Positions 22,857 to 32,810 are shown, numbered from the stretch's first letter. The stretch: 33,564 bases of DNA from Pseudomonadota bacterium (GCA_023430775.1 JAEYYY010000692.1:1-33564), one strand, 5' to 3'. Numbers and translations: made by a program. Notes: generated by a model not told the origin, from the letters alone.

Positions 22857-24155
22857 ATGTTCGTCGTGCGCCTGTTGACGATCGCCGCCGTGTTGCTATT
22901 CGTCGGCTGCGAGAAGACCGATCACGACTCGATCGACAAGTGGCCGCGCACCGAGAAGGGGCCCGGCAAGCTGAAGAAGGCGGTCGAGGACGAGGGGCTC
23001 GATCCGGATCTGTCGGCGCACGCGGCCGTCAACTTGATCAAGCCGCCGCTCTCGCAGGAGACCGAGGTCAAGAACGCGTTCGAGAAGATGTCCCAGGGGC
23101 GCCGCCAGCAGGTGATCGAGAAGCTCGCGCCCCGGCTGTGGGACGTCGCTCGCGTCGAGGACGAGAAGCGGCCGGCGAACAACACCCAGATCGCGGCCAA
23201 GGACGCGCTGGTGACGATCCGCAAGTACGCCGACGAGGCGCAGAAGACCAAGATCGATGGCTACCTCGTCGACTTCTACGGCGTGTACTCGTACGAGGCG
23301 CGCGCCGGTGGCGGGCAGTATCCCGGCGCGGTGGTCGCGCGGTTGGTCGGCCCGGCGATGACCAAGAAGCTGATCGATGTCGTCAACGGGTTCATCGCGG
23401 CGCCCGGTCAGGAGAAGGCGAAGTTCCGGATCGGCGACGAGCTGATGCTCGCGATCGCCGCCTCGGGTGCGCCGGAAGGCGTCAAGAAGCTGCTCGACAT
23501 CGCCAAGCTCGATCGCGGCGACGACACGCTGCCGGCGCGCGCGGTCGATGCGCTCTACAAGACGTACGTCGATCCGAACGGCCTGTTCGACATCCGGACG
23601 CCGGAGCCGCTCGAGGCCAACCTCGACGCCCTGGTCGCGCTCGCCAAGGACGACACCCAGAAGGGGAAGGTCACCAACGACACCGTCGCGCTGATCCGCG
23701 CGATCGGCGCGCCCAAGTGCATCGCGCCGCTGCTGTCGATGGTGGCCACGCCGCACCGGTCGTCGCGGTTCAAGTACGTCGCCGGCAACAACGCCCTGCG
23801 CTGCGGGGGCACCAAGTCGATCGGCGAGGTGGTCCGGGCGCTGCCCGACGGGGCCTACGTGAAGGACGAGCTGACCGGCGCCATCGCGGGGGAGATCGCC
23901 AAGATGACCCCGCGGGACCAGGTCCTCGCGGCCCTGCGACAGCTCCTCGACGACAAGTCGGTGGTCGCCCGCTGGGTCGCCATCGAGGCGCTGGCGGCCA
24001 TGAAGTCCGTCGAGGATCGCCCGAAAATCGAGAAGCTATCGACGGTCAAGGACCCGCTCGTCGGGTACTGGGGGGAGAACGCCGAAGGCAAGAAGGACCC
24101 GACCCTCGGCCAGCGCGCGAAAGAGCTCGCCGACCAGATGGGGTCTGGGAAATAG
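22857..24155 (+). CDS. Alpha-helical lipoprotein, HEAT-repeat-like
   Basis: A 432-residue lipoprotein of unknown function. MFVVRLLTIAAVLLFVGC is a lipoprotein signal with Cys18. The rest is nearly all alpha-helical, with repeated helix pairs such as APEGVKKLLDIAKL, LPARAVDALYKTYV, LDALVALAKDD and ARWVAIEALAAMKS, which look like HEAT/ARM-type repeats (a repeat type that usually serves protein binding). No catalytic motif is visible. The gene is divergent from the FadL-like gene with overlapping promoters, so the two may respond to related envelope signals; this is an inference. After its stop comes a 100-bp gap with the promoter of the FHA gene. Confidence 0.7.
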   Translation: MFVVRLLTIAAVLLFVGCEKTDHDSIDKWPRTEKGPGKLKKAVEDEGLDPDLSAHAAVNLIKPPLSQETEVKNAFEKMSQGRRQQVIEKLAPRLWDVARVEDEKRPANNTQIAAKDALVTIRKYADEAQKTKIDGYLVDFYGVYSYEARAGGGQYPGAVVARLVGPAMTKKLIDVVNGFIAAPGQEKAKFRIGDELMLAIAASGAPEGVKKLLDIAKLDRGDDTLPARAVDALYKTYVDPNGLFDIRTPEPLEANLDALVALAKDDTQKGKVTNDTVALIRAIGAPKCIAPLLSMVATPHRSSRFKYVAGNNALRCGGTKSIGEVVRALPDGAYVKDELTGAIAGEIAKMTPRDQVLAALRQLLDDKSVVARWVAIEALAAMKSVEDRPKIEKLSTVKDPLVGYWGENAEGKKDPTLGQRAKELADQMGSGK

Positions 24156-24160
24156 GTGCT

Positions 24161-24190
24161 TTGGTCGCGTTCGGTTAGTGGATGTAGTAT
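24161..24190 (+). promoter_or_regulatory. Promoter candidate for the RHH-FHA gene
   Basis: TTGGTC (24161-24166) and TAGTAT (24185-24190) are separated by 18 bp in an AT-richer patch. This would give a leader of about 60 nt ending in an AGGGAG ribosome site (24246-24251), 4 nt before the ATG at 24256. Unlike most first genes here, this one has a normal leader. Confidence 0.4.
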
Positions 24191-24255
24191 CTTAACTAGC
24201 CACCGGGAGAGAAAGGGGCCGAGCCGCGCCTAGCGCCTAGCTGCCAGGGAGTTTC

Positions 24256-25065
<810 letters not shown>

Positions 25066-25082
25066 TCGCCGTCGATCGCTGT

Positions 25083-25088
25083 TAGGGT
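25083..25088 (+). promoter_or_regulatory. Start-proximal -10 hexamer TAGGGT
   Basis: TAGGGT is followed by CGGCGG (6 nt) and the GTG at 25095. It lies in the 29-bp gap after the FHA gene stop. The 6-nt spacer is the same as that before the ATG at 18030. Confidence 0.45.
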
Positions 25089-25094
25089 CGGCGG

Positions 25095-26177
25095 GTGACC
25101 GTCACGGTGGGTTTCGAAGAGCCCGCGATCTGCCAGGGCTGCGGCATCCTCGCCGATGGCTCGCGCACGAGCTGCGGCACCTGTCAGACGCCCTACGCGT
25201 CGCCGTTGCCGCGCGCGCTGGCGCAACCCGATCGCGGCTACTGGGCGGCGGTGCGCTCGACGTTCTCGTGCAACGCGTGCCGGTTCGAAGCGCCGCTCAA
25301 CCACTTCGAGCTCGTCGATGCGGTGTGCTGCACCCGCTGCGGACACGAGCAGCGCTACGAGCGCGATCACTGGAAGCGGCTCGTCGAGTACGCGCAGTTC
25401 GTCGCCGACTTCGCGCCGCCGCCCGAAGGACGCTTTCCCGACGAGGCGACGCGGCTGCCGAGCAAGCCGTTCCCGCACCTCGGCGCGAGCGAGAGCTGGG
25501 CGGTCGATCAGAAGATGCGCGCGTCGGCGGGCAACCCGCTGTGCCGGACGTGCAAGGCGCCGATCGTCGTCGAGAGCGCGGGAAACGGCGAGCTGGTGAC
25601 CGCGTGCTCGGGCTGTCACGCGAGGCGCACCTACGAGCTGCGCGCGGCGGCCGATTACGGCGCGCGCGGTGTGGTCTGCGACGAGCACGAGGCGGGGCAC
25701 TCGGAAGCCGCGATCATGGAGGGCCGCGGCTCGGTGATGCTGGGCTGCCCGAAGTGCAACGCACCGCTCGAGCGGGTCAAGGATGCCGATGGCTCGATCA
25801 CCTGCGCGTACTGCGGCGTGCAGTGCCGGATCAGCACCAAGTCCCACGCGCGGGCCGGCCACAAGGAAGCGCCGGTCAAGACGTGGTGGCTGTACTTCGA
25901 GACGCCGAGCAAGCAACGCAAGAAGCTGCTCAACGAGGCGCGGCAGAAGAGTCAGCGTGGGCGGCGCGAGGTCTCCGAGGAGGAGATGCGGCGGCACGTC
26001 GCGAATCGCGATGAAGCGGCGGCGCAGGCGGCGAAGGATCGGATCATGGGAACGCCATGGCGCCCGGAGAAACCTGCACCGCCGAAAGGTGGCTCGCCGG
26101 TCGCCGCGATCGTCATCGTCGTGCTGCTCGCGATCGCCGGCATCGCCGCCGTGGTGTGGTTGAAGATGAAAAGCTGA
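25095..26177 (+). CDS. Multi-zinc-ribbon protein with C-terminal membrane anchor
   Basis: A 360-residue protein of unknown function. It has four probable zinc ribbons, each a pair of CxxC knuckles: C13/C16 with C27/C30, C59/C62 with C79/C82, CRTC with CSGC, and CPKC with CAYC. A charged, Lys/Arg/Glu-rich helical region (about 270-325) follows, then a Pro-rich stretch and a single C-terminal helix (AAIVIVVLLAIAGIAAVVWL) ending KMKS, which fits a tail-anchored or single-pass protein with its ribbons in the cytoplasm. The ribbons could bind nucleic acid or protein. The GTG start has no Shine-Dalgarno site but has TAGGGT 6 nt upstream. Confidence 0.75.
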   Translation: MTVTVGFEEPAICQGCGILADGSRTSCGTCQTPYASPLPRALAQPDRGYWAAVRSTFSCNACRFEAPLNHFELVDAVCCTRCGHEQRYERDHWKRLVEYAQFVADFAPPPEGRFPDEATRLPSKPFPHLGASESWAVDQKMRASAGNPLCRTCKAPIVVESAGNGELVTACSGCHARRTYELRAAADYGARGVVCDEHEAGHSEAAIMEGRGSVMLGCPKCNAPLERVKDADGSITCAYCGVQCRISTKSHARAGHKEAPVKTWWLYFETPSKQRKKLLNEARQKSQRGRREVSEEEMRRHVANRDEAAAQAAKDRIMGTPWRPEKPAPPKGGSPVAAIVIVVLLAIAGIAAVVWLKMKS

Positions 26178-26193
26178 CGTCGGCGCTGCGTGC

Positions 26194-26199
26194 TAGCGT
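26194..26199 (+). promoter_or_regulatory. Start-proximal -10 hexamer TAGCGT before recG
   Basis: TAGCGT is followed by GCGTCC (6 nt) and the GTG at 26206. A CTGACG (26173-26178), similar to a -35, lies 15 bp upstream of it. Confidence 0.45.
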
Positions 26200-26205
26200 G
26201 CGTCC

Positions 26206-28935
26206 GTGTCGGTCACGCGTGTGAGTGCGGAGCTCGAGCGGCGCGTCGAGGCGCTGCGGCGGCCGCTCGACCTGGCGTCGGCCGATGGCTTCAAGGGGCT
26301 GCGCAAGGTGAAGGGGCTCGGTCACGCGCTGCGCGCGGCGGTCGATGCGCTGCTTCCGCATGCGGGGGAGCTCGAGGGCATCCTTGAATGGAGGCACACG
26401 CTCGCCGGCTGGGAGCAGCTCGACGAGATGGCGCAGGCGATCGAGATCGCGCGCGGCATGCGGTTGATCGCGCGCGTGCCGCGACGGGCCGCACCGGCAC
26501 CGCGCATGGGACCGACCGTACTCGCACCCCGAGCGGACCGCGGCGCGCCGGGTGCGAGCGCGAACGCGAACGCGGCCGAGAAGCTGGCGCGACCGCAGAC
26601 CGGCGACCATCCCGATGGCACACGCGCGAGGTCGAGCTCGAAGCTCGCGCAGACCGGCGACCGCGCGAGCTCCAGCTTCAAGCAGACCGAGACACCGCAT
26701 GCAGCGGATCGATCGGCGATCGCGGGCGCGCATCCGAATGCGCCGGGTGGAGTCGACGCGCGCCCGAAGCCGGCACCGAAGATCGAATGGACGGGCGATC
26801 CGCTCGCGGCGCCCACCAGCACGCTGCCCGGCATCGGCCCGGCGTTCGCGAACAAGCTCGCCGAGCGCGGGCTCGCCACCGTCGAGGATCTGCTGTGGAC
26901 GCTGCCGCGCCGCTACGACGATGTCCGCGGCGCCGGCCCGCTGACCGAGGCATGCGAGCGCGCGGACGGCGAGCGCGTGACGTTCACGGCGGGCGTGATC
27001 TCGAGCCGGATGATCTTCGCGCGCGGCCGGCGGTGGGCGGAGGTCAGGGTCGGCGATCTGAACACGGCGGTGACGATCCGCTGGTTCAACGTCTACAGCG
27101 GGATCGAGAAGCGGATGCCGGCGGGCGCGCGGGTGGTGCTGTCGGGGGCGATCAAGCGGCGCGAGGGGCGCGTCGAATTCGCGAACCCCGACATCCTCGG
27201 CATCGAGCTGCCCGATGGCTCGGGGCAGAAGCAAACGGCGTCGATCCTGCCGCGCTATCCCGACATCGCCGGCGTCGGCGGCGGGCGGATGCGGCAAGCG
27301 TGCGCGGCGGCGTGCGCGCGCGTCGGCCACCAGGTGGAGGATGGCGTGCCGGCGAAGGTCGAGGCGGCGCTCGGGTTGCCGAGCCTCGGCGAGACGCTGG
27401 CGCGGCTGCACTCGCCGATGCCGGACATCTCGGTCGAGGATCTGGCGGCAATGAACGAGGGCAACAGCCGCTGGCAGAAGCGGCTGGCGTTCGGCGAGCT
27501 GTTCGCGCTGGGCGTCGCCGTCGCGCTGCGGCGGAAAGAGCGGCGCAGCGATCGCGCGGTGCCGTGCCCGCCCGGCAAGGCGTTCGGCAAGGAGCTCGCC
27601 GCGGCGCTGCCGTTCACGCCGACCGGCGCGCAGACGCGATCGATCGAGGAGCTGCGCGACGATCTCGCGCGCGAGGTGCCGATGAACCGGCTGCTGCAAG
27701 GCGACGTCGGCAGCGGCAAGACGGCGGTCGCGTTCGCCGCGGCGCTGCACGTCGCGCGGGCGGGGCGGCAGACCGCGCTGATGGCGCCGACGGAGCTGCT
27801 CGCCGAGCAGCACTTCGAGACCTGGAAGAAGTGGACGAAGCTGCTGAGGATCGAGCTGTTGACCGCGTCGACGCCGAAGGGCGTGCGAGCGTCGCTGCTC
27901 GCGATGCTCGCCGCCGGCAAGATCGACGTCCTGATCGGCACCCACTCGCTGCTCGCCGAGGCGGTCGGCTTCGCGGCGCTCGGCCTGGTGATCATCGACG
28001 AGCAGCACCGGTTCGGCGTCGCGCAGCGCGCGAAGCTGCGCGACAAGGGGGACGGGCAGGGCGCGCCGCACCTGCTGGTGATGACGGCGACGCCGATCCC
28101 GCGCACGCTCGCGCTGACCGCGTACGGCGATCTCGACGTCTCGCTGCTCGACGAGCTACCGCCGGGACGCACGCCGATCGAGACCCGGACGATGACCGGC
28201 GCGCGCGGCGTGACCAGCGCGTACAAGTTGATCGCGGAGCGCGTCGCGGCGGGCGAGCGGGTCTACGTGGTGTGCCCGAAGATCGAGCCGTCCGACGACG
28301 ATGAGGAGGACGACAAGAAGGCCAGGCCGTGGCGCGACGCGGTGACCACGTTCGCCGACGTCCAGAAGGCGTGCCCGAAGGCGCGGGTCGGCCTGGTGCA
28401 CGGCCGGCTCGATGGCGACGAGCGCGATCGGATCATGCGCGCGTTCAAGGTCGGCGAGCTCGACGTGCTGGTCGCCACCACCGTGATCGAGGTCGGCGTC
28501 GACGTGCCGGAGGCGACGACGATGATCATCCACGACGCCGAGCGCTTCGGCCTCGCGCAGCTCCATCAGCTGCGCGGTCGCGTCGGTCGTGGAGATAAAG
28601 CCTCGCGCTGCGTGCTGATCGCGAGCGGCACGCTCGGCGAGGACGCGGAAGCGCGGCTCGCGGCGATGGTCGACACCACCGACGGCTTCAAGATCGCGGA
28701 GCAGGACCTCGTCCTGCGCGGCCATGGCGAGCTTCTCGGGCCTCGCCAGGCTGGGGCACCCAGGTTGCGATTTGGCGATCTGGCTGCCCACACCCGTTTG
28801 CTACTCGAGGCACGCAGCCAGGCCGACGCGATCCTCGACGAAGATCCCGCGCTGAACCTCGCGGAACATGCGGCTTTACGCCGTGCGTTGGAACGGCGGC
28901 TTGCACATGACGTGTACGGACCCGAGGGGGGCTGA
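26206..28935 (+). CDS. recG: ATP-dependent DNA helicase RecG
   Basis: A 909-residue RecG, longer than the usual roughly 690-700. RecG remodels stalled replication forks and Holliday junctions. The core starts near residue 205 with LPGIGPAFANKLAERGLAT and LWTLPRRYDD, followed by the wedge/OB region, helicase motif I GDVGSGKT (about 494-501), the DEQHRFG box (about 597), TATPIPRTLALT, and motifs V/VI (VATTVIEVGVDVPEAT, QLRGRVGRG), and it ends with the RecG C-terminal region. The first 205 residues are extra: a helical part (about 1-95) and a low-complexity Ala/Arg/Ser-rich linker. An acidic insertion (SDDDEEDDKK) sits in the second helicase domain. The GTG at 26206 is chosen for its TAGCGT box; later starts cannot be excluded. 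Confidence 0.95.
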   Translation: MSVTRVSAELERRVEALRRPLDLASADGFKGLRKVKGLGHALRAAVDALLPHAGELEGILEWRHTLAGWEQLDEMAQAIEIARGMRLIARVPRRAAPAPRMGPTVLAPRADRGAPGASANANAAEKLARPQTGDHPDGTRARSSSKLAQTGDRASSSFKQTETPHAADRSAIAGAHPNAPGGVDARPKPAPKIEWTGDPLAAPTSTLPGIGPAFANKLAERGLATVEDLLWTLPRRYDDVRGAGPLTEACERADGERVTFTAGVISSRMIFARGRRWAEVRVGDLNTAVTIRWFNVYSGIEKRMPAGARVVLSGAIKRREGRVEFANPDILGIELPDGSGQKQTASILPRYPDIAGVGGGRMRQACAAACARVGHQVEDGVPAKVEAALGLPSLGETLARLHSPMPDISVEDLAAMNEGNSRWQKRLAFGELFALGVAVALRRKERRSDRAVPCPPGKAFGKELAAALPFTPTGAQTRSIEELRDDLAREVPMNRLLQGDVGSGKTAVAFAAALHVARAGRQTALMAPTELLAEQHFETWKKWTKLLRIELLTASTPKGVRASLLAMLAAGKIDVLIGTHSLLAEAVGFAALGLVIIDEQHRFGVAQRAKLRDKGDGQGAPHLLVMTATPIPRTLALTAYGDLDVSLLDELPPGRTPIETRTMTGARGVTSAYKLIAERVAAGERVYVVCPKIEPSDDDEEDDKKARPWRDAVTTFADVQKACPKARVGLVHGRLDGDERDRIMRAFKVGELDVLVATTVIEVGVDVPEATTMIIHDAERFGLAQLHQLRGRVGRGDKASRCVLIASGTLGEDAEARLAAMVDTTDGFKIAEQDLVLRGHGELLGPRQAGAPRLRFGDLAAHTRLLLEARSQADAILDEDPALNLAEHAALRRALERRLAHDVYGPEGG

Positions 28936-28948
28936 AGTCGCCAGTTAG

Positions 28949-28954
28949 TAATTT
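28949..28954 (+). promoter_or_regulatory. Possible -10 (TAATTT) before the Cys-rich lipoprotein
   Basis: TAATTT lies in the AT-richest patch between recG and the next gene, about 43 nt before the ATG at 28998. No clear -35 or Shine-Dalgarno site is present; a spaced TTGCCG/CGGCAA pair follows it. Confidence 0.25.
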
Positions 28955-28997
28955 TGCCGTTGATCTTCTGACGCGAGTTCGGCAACGATGCGCCGCG

Positions 28998-29459
28998 ATG
29001 AGGAAGCGGTCATTGGCATTCGTGTTTGCTGCGGTTCTGAGCGCGTGTGCTGGAGGCGGCGACGATCCGGCCCCGACGCCAGATGCCCAGTCCAACCCCA
29101 ACGTTCCCGTCTGCGGTGACGGCACCTGTGCCGGCAGCGAGGTCGGCGTGTGCTCGCAAGACTGCGGCAGCGCCACCGCCGTCTGCAACAACGGCACGTG
29201 CGAGGCCGGTGAAACTCCAGCCAACTGCCCCAGCGACTGTCAGTCCAACGTGCCTGTCTGCGGCGACACCGTGTGCGACATGGCCGGTGGCGAGAACAGC
29301 ACGAACTGCCCGGGCGACTGCGGCGGTCAGCAGGGCGGCACGCTCAACTGCGACGACCCCAACACGCTGCTCGGCTGCTTCTGCGTGATCGTCGACCCGG
29401 CGACGTGCGTGGCACCCTTCACCGAAGAAGCGTGCAACGTCTGCCTCGGCGGCATCTGA
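28998..29459 (+). CDS. Cys-rich lipoprotein with CGDGxC repeats
   Basis: A 153-residue lipoprotein. MRKRSLAFVFAAVLSAC gives lipidated Cys17, followed by Gly/Asp/Pro. The mature part has three repeats of the form C-G/N-D/N-G/T-x-C, then about 10 residues, then CxxDC: VCGDGTC to CSQDC, VCNNGTC to CPSDC, and VCGDTVC to CPGDC. These repeats are common in myxobacterial surface proteins and are probably disulfide-bonded, with acidic residues that could bind calcium. A separate Cys-rich tail (CFCVIVD, CVAPF, CNVCLG) follows. The function is unknown. It is on the outer surface or in the periplasm by its lipobox. Confidence 0.78.
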   Translation: MRKRSLAFVFAAVLSACAGGGDDPAPTPDAQSNPNVPVCGDGTCAGSEVGVCSQDCGSATAVCNNGTCEAGETPANCPSDCQSNVPVCGDTVCDMAGGENSTNCPGDCGGQQGGTLNCDDPNTLLGCFCVIVDPATCVAPFTEEACNVCLGGI

Positions 29460-29463
29460 TCGT

Positions 29464-29784
29464 TCACTCGCCGGTGACCCACGTCAGATACGGCGGGTGA
29501 CCGGCAGCCACCGGTACTGCGATCGCTTCCGGCAGCTCGTAGGGATGGAGCTGCACCAGTCGCCGCGCGAGGTCATCGAACCGCGCGCGGGCGGTCTTGA
29601 TGATGGCGAGTGACTCGCTGTCGTCGTGGACCGCGCCCTGCCAGCGATAGATGCTGCGCACGGCGGGGATGATGTTGCCGCACGCGGCGAGCCCTTCCTC
29701 GACGAGCGTGCGGATGATCTCCGCGGCTTTCTCGGGGGATGGGAAGGTCGAGTAGACGACCAGCACGTCGTTCGGAGAGGCCAT
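29464..29784 (-). CDS. cutA: CutA1-type divalent cation tolerance protein
   Basis: A 106-residue protein with the full CutA1 pattern: VLVVYSTFPSPEKAAEIIRT, EGLAACGNIIPAVRSIYRWQG, SLAIIKTARARFDDL, and HPYELPEAIAVPVAAGHPPY. CutA1 forms very stable trimers with a ferredoxin-like fold and has been linked to copper and other metal tolerance, though its real role is unclear. The length is normal. The ATG at 29784 starts the fold directly; long in-frame extensions upstream are shadow sequence across the aspartate kinase gene. TACAGG stands 6 nt before the ATG. It is divergent from lysC and nearly touches the end of the Cys-rich lipoprotein gene. Confidence 0.95.
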   Translation of the reverse strand: MASPNDVLVVYSTFPSPEKAAEIIRTLVEEGLAACGNIIPAVRSIYRWQGAVHDDSESLAIIKTARARFDDLARRLVQLHPYELPEAIAVPVAAGHPPYLTWVTGE

Positions 29785-29790
29785 GCCGGG

Positions 29791-29796
29791 CCTGTA
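29791..29796 (-). promoter_or_regulatory. Start-proximal -10 hexamer TACAGG before cutA
   Basis: On the minus strand TACAGG is followed by CCCGGC (6 nt) and the ATG at 29784. The same CCCGGC spacer precedes the ATG at 5308. Confidence 0.35.
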
Positions 29797-29815
29797 CCAC
29801 GGCGCGTCAGACGTG

Positions 29816-29821
29816 TAGGGT
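29816..29821 (+). promoter_or_regulatory. -10 hexamer TAGGGT before lysC
   Basis: TAGGGT ends 8 nt before the GTG at 29830. Only 19 bp separate it from the TACAGG box of the divergent cutA gene. Confidence 0.4.
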
Positions 29822-29829
29822 CCTCGCCC

Positions 29830-31074
<1,245 letters not shown>

Positions 31075-31089
31075 GCGGCGATTCCTGGG

Positions 31090-31095
31090 TAGAGT
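31090..31095 (+). promoter_or_regulatory. Start-proximal -10 hexamer TAGAGT
   Basis: TAGAGT is followed by GGTGAC (6 nt) and the GTG at 31102, in the 27-bp gap after lysC. Confidence 0.45.
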
Positions 31096-31101
31096 GGTGA
31101 C

Positions 31102-31782
31102 GTGAGCGGCGGCTGCACGAACTGCAAGGCCAAGCCCGGTTGTGACGACCGGAAGGGGCCGATGATCCAGCACGTCGACGAGGTGCTGGCGCAGCTCTAT
31201 CCGACGCGCACCTGGGGCGAGGCGCGCGATGAAGAGACGCATGCGATGCCGCCCGACGAGCTCGCCGCGCTGGCAGAAGAGCTCGCACTCGAGCTCAAGG
31301 CCGCCACGTTCGTGCGCCCCGGCGACGACAGCGAGCCGTGCGATTACATCTATGTCCTGTGCATGGGCCGCACGCCCTGCATCCTCCAGGTCCGCGACGA
31401 GGGCGTGCCGGTGCCCGACGAGTGGGCGAGCGCCGATCGGATCGACGAGCTCTACCTGCGCGTCGTGATCAGCCAGCGTGCGCACGTCGCGGCGGTGCAG
31501 CAGATCGCGGTGTCCTCGACGCGCGAGGACAAAATGTTTGTCGTCCGCGAAGCACCACGCGCCGGTGTCTACGATGCGCCGTTACTCCCACGCATGCAGA
31601 AGCTCGTGGCGGTGCTGCCGGCGTACGAGCTGACGCACGTCGACTTCGGCGAGATCGCGCACGCGCCGCCGGGCTTTCACGCCGGCTCGTGGGCCGAGCT
31701 GTTCGGCGGTCAGCCGTCGATCGCGAACTATCTGTTCTATCCGCAGCCGACCACGATGGTGTCGACGACGGTGGTTGGATGA
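31102..31782 (+). CDS. Conserved-looking protein of unknown function, N-terminal Cys cluster
   Basis: A 226-residue protein I do not recognise. It begins MSGGCTNCKAKPGC, three closely spaced cysteines (5, 8, 14) that could bind a metal ion. The middle has CDYIYVLCMGRTPCILQVRD, two strands with three more cysteines, then helices and mixed strands. No signal peptide or membrane segment is seen, so it is probably cytoplasmic. The GTG at 31102 has TAGAGT 6 nt upstream. Its TGA overlaps the ATG of the next gene (ATGA), so the two are probably made together and may work together. Confidence 0.7.
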   Translation: MSGGCTNCKAKPGCDDRKGPMIQHVDEVLAQLYPTRTWGEARDEETHAMPPDELAALAEELALELKAATFVRPGDDSEPCDYIYVLCMGRTPCILQVRDEGVPVPDEWASADRIDELYLRVVISQRAHVAAVQQIAVSSTREDKMFVVREAPRAGVYDAPLLPRMQKLVAVLPAYELTHVDFGEIAHAPPGFHAGSWAELFGGQPSIANYLFYPQPTTMVSTTVVG

Positions 31783-32489
31783 CCGAGCATCCCGGCGTCA
31801 CCGACGAGGTCCGCGAGGCGCTGCGCGAGCTGCTCGAGCAGGTCGGCGGGACGTCGGCGCGGATCGTCGAGAACGATGACCTGCGCACCGGCGTCCCCGC
31901 GCGCACGCTGGCGCTCGGCGGTGGCGAGTATCTGCGCGTCGAGCTGCCCACGCGCTCGACCGTGGCACCGGGAGATGTCGAGGCCGCGTTCGATCGCGTC
32001 ACCCGCCAGCTGCGCGCGATCCGCCGGCGCTGGGAGATCGCGCGGCTGCCCGAGATCACGGTGACGCCGGGCTCGCCCGGTGCGCCGTCGCAGGATCGCG
32101 TGACCGCGCAGATCGCGGCGTACATGAAGGGGCTCGCCTCGATCGATCGCGCGTCGAACGCGTTCGTCAGCCGCGGCACGCAGCTGATCGCGAGCGGCAA
32201 CCCGCCCGATGACATGGAGGGCTCGCGCTGGCAATTCCTCGCGAGGCGCGTGCTCGCCACCCACGCACCGGGCAGCTCGCACGGCGAGATCGTCGATCCC
32301 GATGCCTACGCGATGAGCTTCTTCTACGATTGCGCGCTCGTCGTGCTGCTCGCCGATCCGTACGGCCTCGACTTCGTCCGCCACCGCTGCCGCCAGGTCG
32401 CGCGCGAGCTCGCGCACCTGCTGCCGCTACTCGATCCGGACCCGGAAACCCCGGCCGCGATCCGCCGCCGCCCGCCGACACTTCCCTGA
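31779..32489 (+). CDS. Protein of unknown function coupled to the preceding gene
   Basis: A 236-residue protein without a family I can name. The N-terminal half is rich in charged residues (EHPGVTDEVREALRELLEQ); the middle has VEAAFDRVTRQLRAIRRRWE, a likely helix; the C-terminal half (SRWQFLARRVLAT, MSFFYDCALVVLLADPYGLD) is helical with hydrophobic stretches too short and mixed for sure membrane spans. It ends in a Pro/Arg-rich tail. No catalytic motif is evident. The ATG at 31779 overlaps the previous stop by 4 bases, which sets the start and points to an operon of two. Confidence 0.65.
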   Translation: MTEHPGVTDEVREALRELLEQVGGTSARIVENDDLRTGVPARTLALGGGEYLRVELPTRSTVAPGDVEAAFDRVTRQLRAIRRRWEIARLPEITVTPGSPGAPSQDRVTAQIAAYMKGLASIDRASNAFVSRGTQLIASGNPPDDMEGSRWQFLARRVLATHAPGSSHGEIVDPDAYAMSFFYDCALVVLLADPYGLDFVRHRCRQVARELAHLLPLLDPDPETPAAIRRRPPTLP

Positions 32490-32512
32490 TTGCCGGTTCC
32501 GTCCGTCGGTGA

Positions 32513-32518
32513 TACTTT
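32513..32518 (+). promoter_or_regulatory. Promoter of the toxin-antitoxin pair
   Basis: TTGCCG (32490-32495) and TACTTT (32513-32518) are separated by 17 bp and match the sigma-70 -35/-10 layout moderately. The ATG at 32529 follows 10 nt later, so the mRNA leader would be only a few bases long. Confidence 0.4.
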
Positions 32519-32528
32519 GGTGTTACCG

Positions 32529-32810
32529 ATGAAGACGTCGACGACGCTAAAGCTGCCGGCGCAGCTCAAGTCTCGAATCGCACGCCTTGCGAAGCAAGCG
32601 GGCACCACGCCGCACGCCTTCATGGTCGACGCCCTCGAACGCCAGGCAGCCCGCGAGGAGAAGATGGCTGCATTCGTCAAGGAGGCGATGGCGGCGGATC
32701 GAGAGATCGAGGAAGGGGGCGAGGTCTACGCGGCGGCGGATGTCCATGCCTGGATGGAGCGACTCGCCCGCGGAGAACGGCCCGCTCGACCGAAGCCGTG
32801 GCGCAGGTAG
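32529..32810 (+). CDS. Ribbon-helix-helix antitoxin (ParD/CopG-like)
   Basis: A 93-residue protein. Residues 1-45 (MKTSTTLKLPAQLKSRIARL and AKQAGTTPHAFMVDALERQA) match the ribbon-helix-helix antitoxin pattern: a beta strand with alternating Thr/Leu, then two helices. The C-terminal half is acidic then basic (ADREIEEGGEVYAAADVHAW), the usual toxin-binding tail. RHH antitoxins bind their own promoter as dimers and neutralise the partner toxin. Its end overlaps the toxin gene by 13 bp, the standard order for ParDE. The ATG at 32529 is chosen because the strand begins there; an upstream ATG is unlikely. Confidence 0.85.
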   Translation: MKTSTTLKLPAQLKSRIARLAKQAGTTPHAFMVDALERQAAREEKMAAFVKEAMAADREIEEGGEVYAAADVHAWMERLARGERPARPKPWRR

